Positions 6,108 through 6,605 of a DNA stretch of 6,605 bases are shown in pieces. Below the pieces are notes generated by a model. The model was given only the letters and a program-made list of their open reading frames with translations, had not been told where the DNA came from and did no database searches. Within the stretch, counting starts at the first letter, position 1; each line of letters opens with the position of its first letter. Both the position numbers and the translations under genes were made by a program. Source of the stretch: an uncultured Clostridium sp. (GTDB lineage: Bacteria > Bacillota > Clostridia > Lachnospirales > Anaerotignaceae); NCBI GenBank assembly GCA_947246775.1, contig CAMXTM010000114.1, positions 1-6,605 on the forward strand. The letters run 5' to 3'.

Positions 6108-6114
6108 CTCCTTT
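6108..6114 (-). promoter_or_regulatory. Ribosome binding site for the GTG start of the small gene
   Basis: AAAGGAG on the - strand lies 10 nt before GTG 6097-6095. The spacing is a little long. The alternative ATG 6082 has only AAAGG, located inside the GTG-started frame, at 7 nt. Confidence 0.6.
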
Positions 6115-6197
6115 ACAGCAGTATTGTTTTTTGCCGCACTGCTCTTTATAAAACGACAAAATATTTGCTACTGTAATACTTAGTATGGCAAAAACAT

Positions 6198-6220
6198 TTT
6201 ATTTTATACTGTAAAATAAA
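6198..6220 (-). terminator. AT-only hairpin after the DUF1015 gene, possible weak terminator
   Basis: Perfect 9-nt arms TTTATTTTA (6198-6206) and TAAAATAAA (6212-6220) enclose a 5-nt loop, 30 bp after the DUF1015 stop. On the - strand ATGTTTTTG follows, giving five Ts. The stem contains no G or C, so termination would be inefficient. The DUF1015 gene may read through to the small gene. Confidence 0.3.
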
Positions 6221-6249
6221 TACAATTTTAAAAGCGGACAATTTCACTA

Positions 6250-6605
6250 CTACTGCAAATCATGTATAAAAAGACCACTTCTCAATTTTGGCTCAAACCA
6301 TGTAGATTTTGGTGGCATTGTTCTATTTTCATCTGCTACAGTCATCAATTCTTCCATAGAAGTTGGATACATAGAAAATGCTACTTTCATCTCTCCGCTA
6401 TCTACTTTTTTTTGCAATTCTTCTAGTCCTCTTATTCCACCTATAAAGTCAATTCTTTTATCTGTTCTTGGGTCTCCTATTGCAAGCACAGGCTCTAATA
6501 GTTCTTTTTGTAATATAGAAACATCTAAGGCAGCAACAATATCTTTTTGTATGATTTCTTTTTTTGCATTCAGCAAATACCATTTTTTATCTAAGTACAT
6601 ACCAA
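6250..6605 (-). CDS. DUF1015 family protein, C-terminal part, cut by the window edge
   Basis: About 117 C-terminal residues are present and the rest lies beyond 6605. The frame remains open to the edge (a Gly codon precedes the first Met), and family members run to about 400 residues, so that Met is internal. Diagnostic features are the LLEPVLAIGDPRTDKRIDFIGG stretch split around LAIGDPRTDKRI, the AFSMYPTS segment, and the C-terminal MPPKSTWFEPKLRSGLFIH motif, which is highly typical of DUF1015. The biochemical role is not established. In many clostridia the gene sits beside serine biosynthesis genes (serA, serC), so those may lie to the right, though this cannot be seen here. The stop is TAG at 6252-6250. 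Confidence 0.88.
   Translation of the reverse strand, partial: GMYLDKKWYLLNAKKEIIQKDIVAALDVSILQKELLEPVLAIGDPRTDKRIDFIGGIRGLEELQKKVDSGEMKVAFSMYPTSMEELMTVADENRTMPPKSTWFEPKLRSGLFIHDLQ

Noticed and set aside
5963..6151. Open frame of 62 codons on the + strand opposite the small gene
   Set aside because: No ribosome site; the composition is that of an antisense shadow, and the - strand gene has a start signal and a terminator.
6169..6214. Repeated TACTGTAA (6169-6176 and 6207-6214), with a 6-bp AGCAGT inverted repeat at 6117-6143
   Set aside because: Too short and AT-rich to call an operator with no further copies; kept only as a note.

Overview
The window is strongly AT-rich. It has clostridial-type Shine-Dalgarno sequences (GAGGTGA, AAGGAGG, AAAGGAG), TTG and GTG starts, and gene families common in anaerobic Firmicutes. 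I read it as a chromosomal segment from a low-GC member of Clostridia, plausibly a Lachnospiraceae-like and possibly motile bacterium. No phage, IS element, CRISPR, tRNA or rRNA was seen. Species cannot be judged from this sequence alone.

Left part (1-2843) is a lipid neighbourhood. On the + strand a two-gene operon carries a cardiolipin synthase (18-1484) and an acyl-ACP thioesterase (1514-2269). Facing it on the - strand is an eight-helix membrane protein resembling the YhhN/TMEM86 lysoplasmalogenase family (2199-2843, TTG start). The convergent genes overlap by 71 bp. The only convincing + strand terminator (2517-2557) lies inside the opposing membrane-protein gene, so the operon mRNA should carry a long antisense tail.

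Middle part (2995-5902) is one large cytoplasmic signalling gene on the - strand and its control region. The 817-residue protein has about five PAS or PAS-like sensor segments, a Cys cluster in the first one, and a C-terminal GGDEF diguanylate cyclase. The catalytic motifs are intact but the inhibitory I-site is degenerate. The roughly 450 bp upstream hold a close match to a sigma-28/sigma-D (motility) promoter, two extended -10 vegetative-type promoters, a 16-bp direct repeat, and a hairpin whose loop could form a pseudoknot. Together these suggest c-di-GMP synthesis tied to the flagellar regulon plus a second input through a long leader.

Right part (5841-6605) holds a small membrane-anchored basic protein (GTG or ATG start) followed by a clear intrinsic terminator. 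Beyond it is the C-terminal part of a DUF1015-family protein that runs off the window edge. All right-hand genes are on the - strand. Nothing here is a clearly new system. The most interesting points are the sigma-28-like promoter and leader of the cyclase, and the convergent overlap with an embedded terminator.
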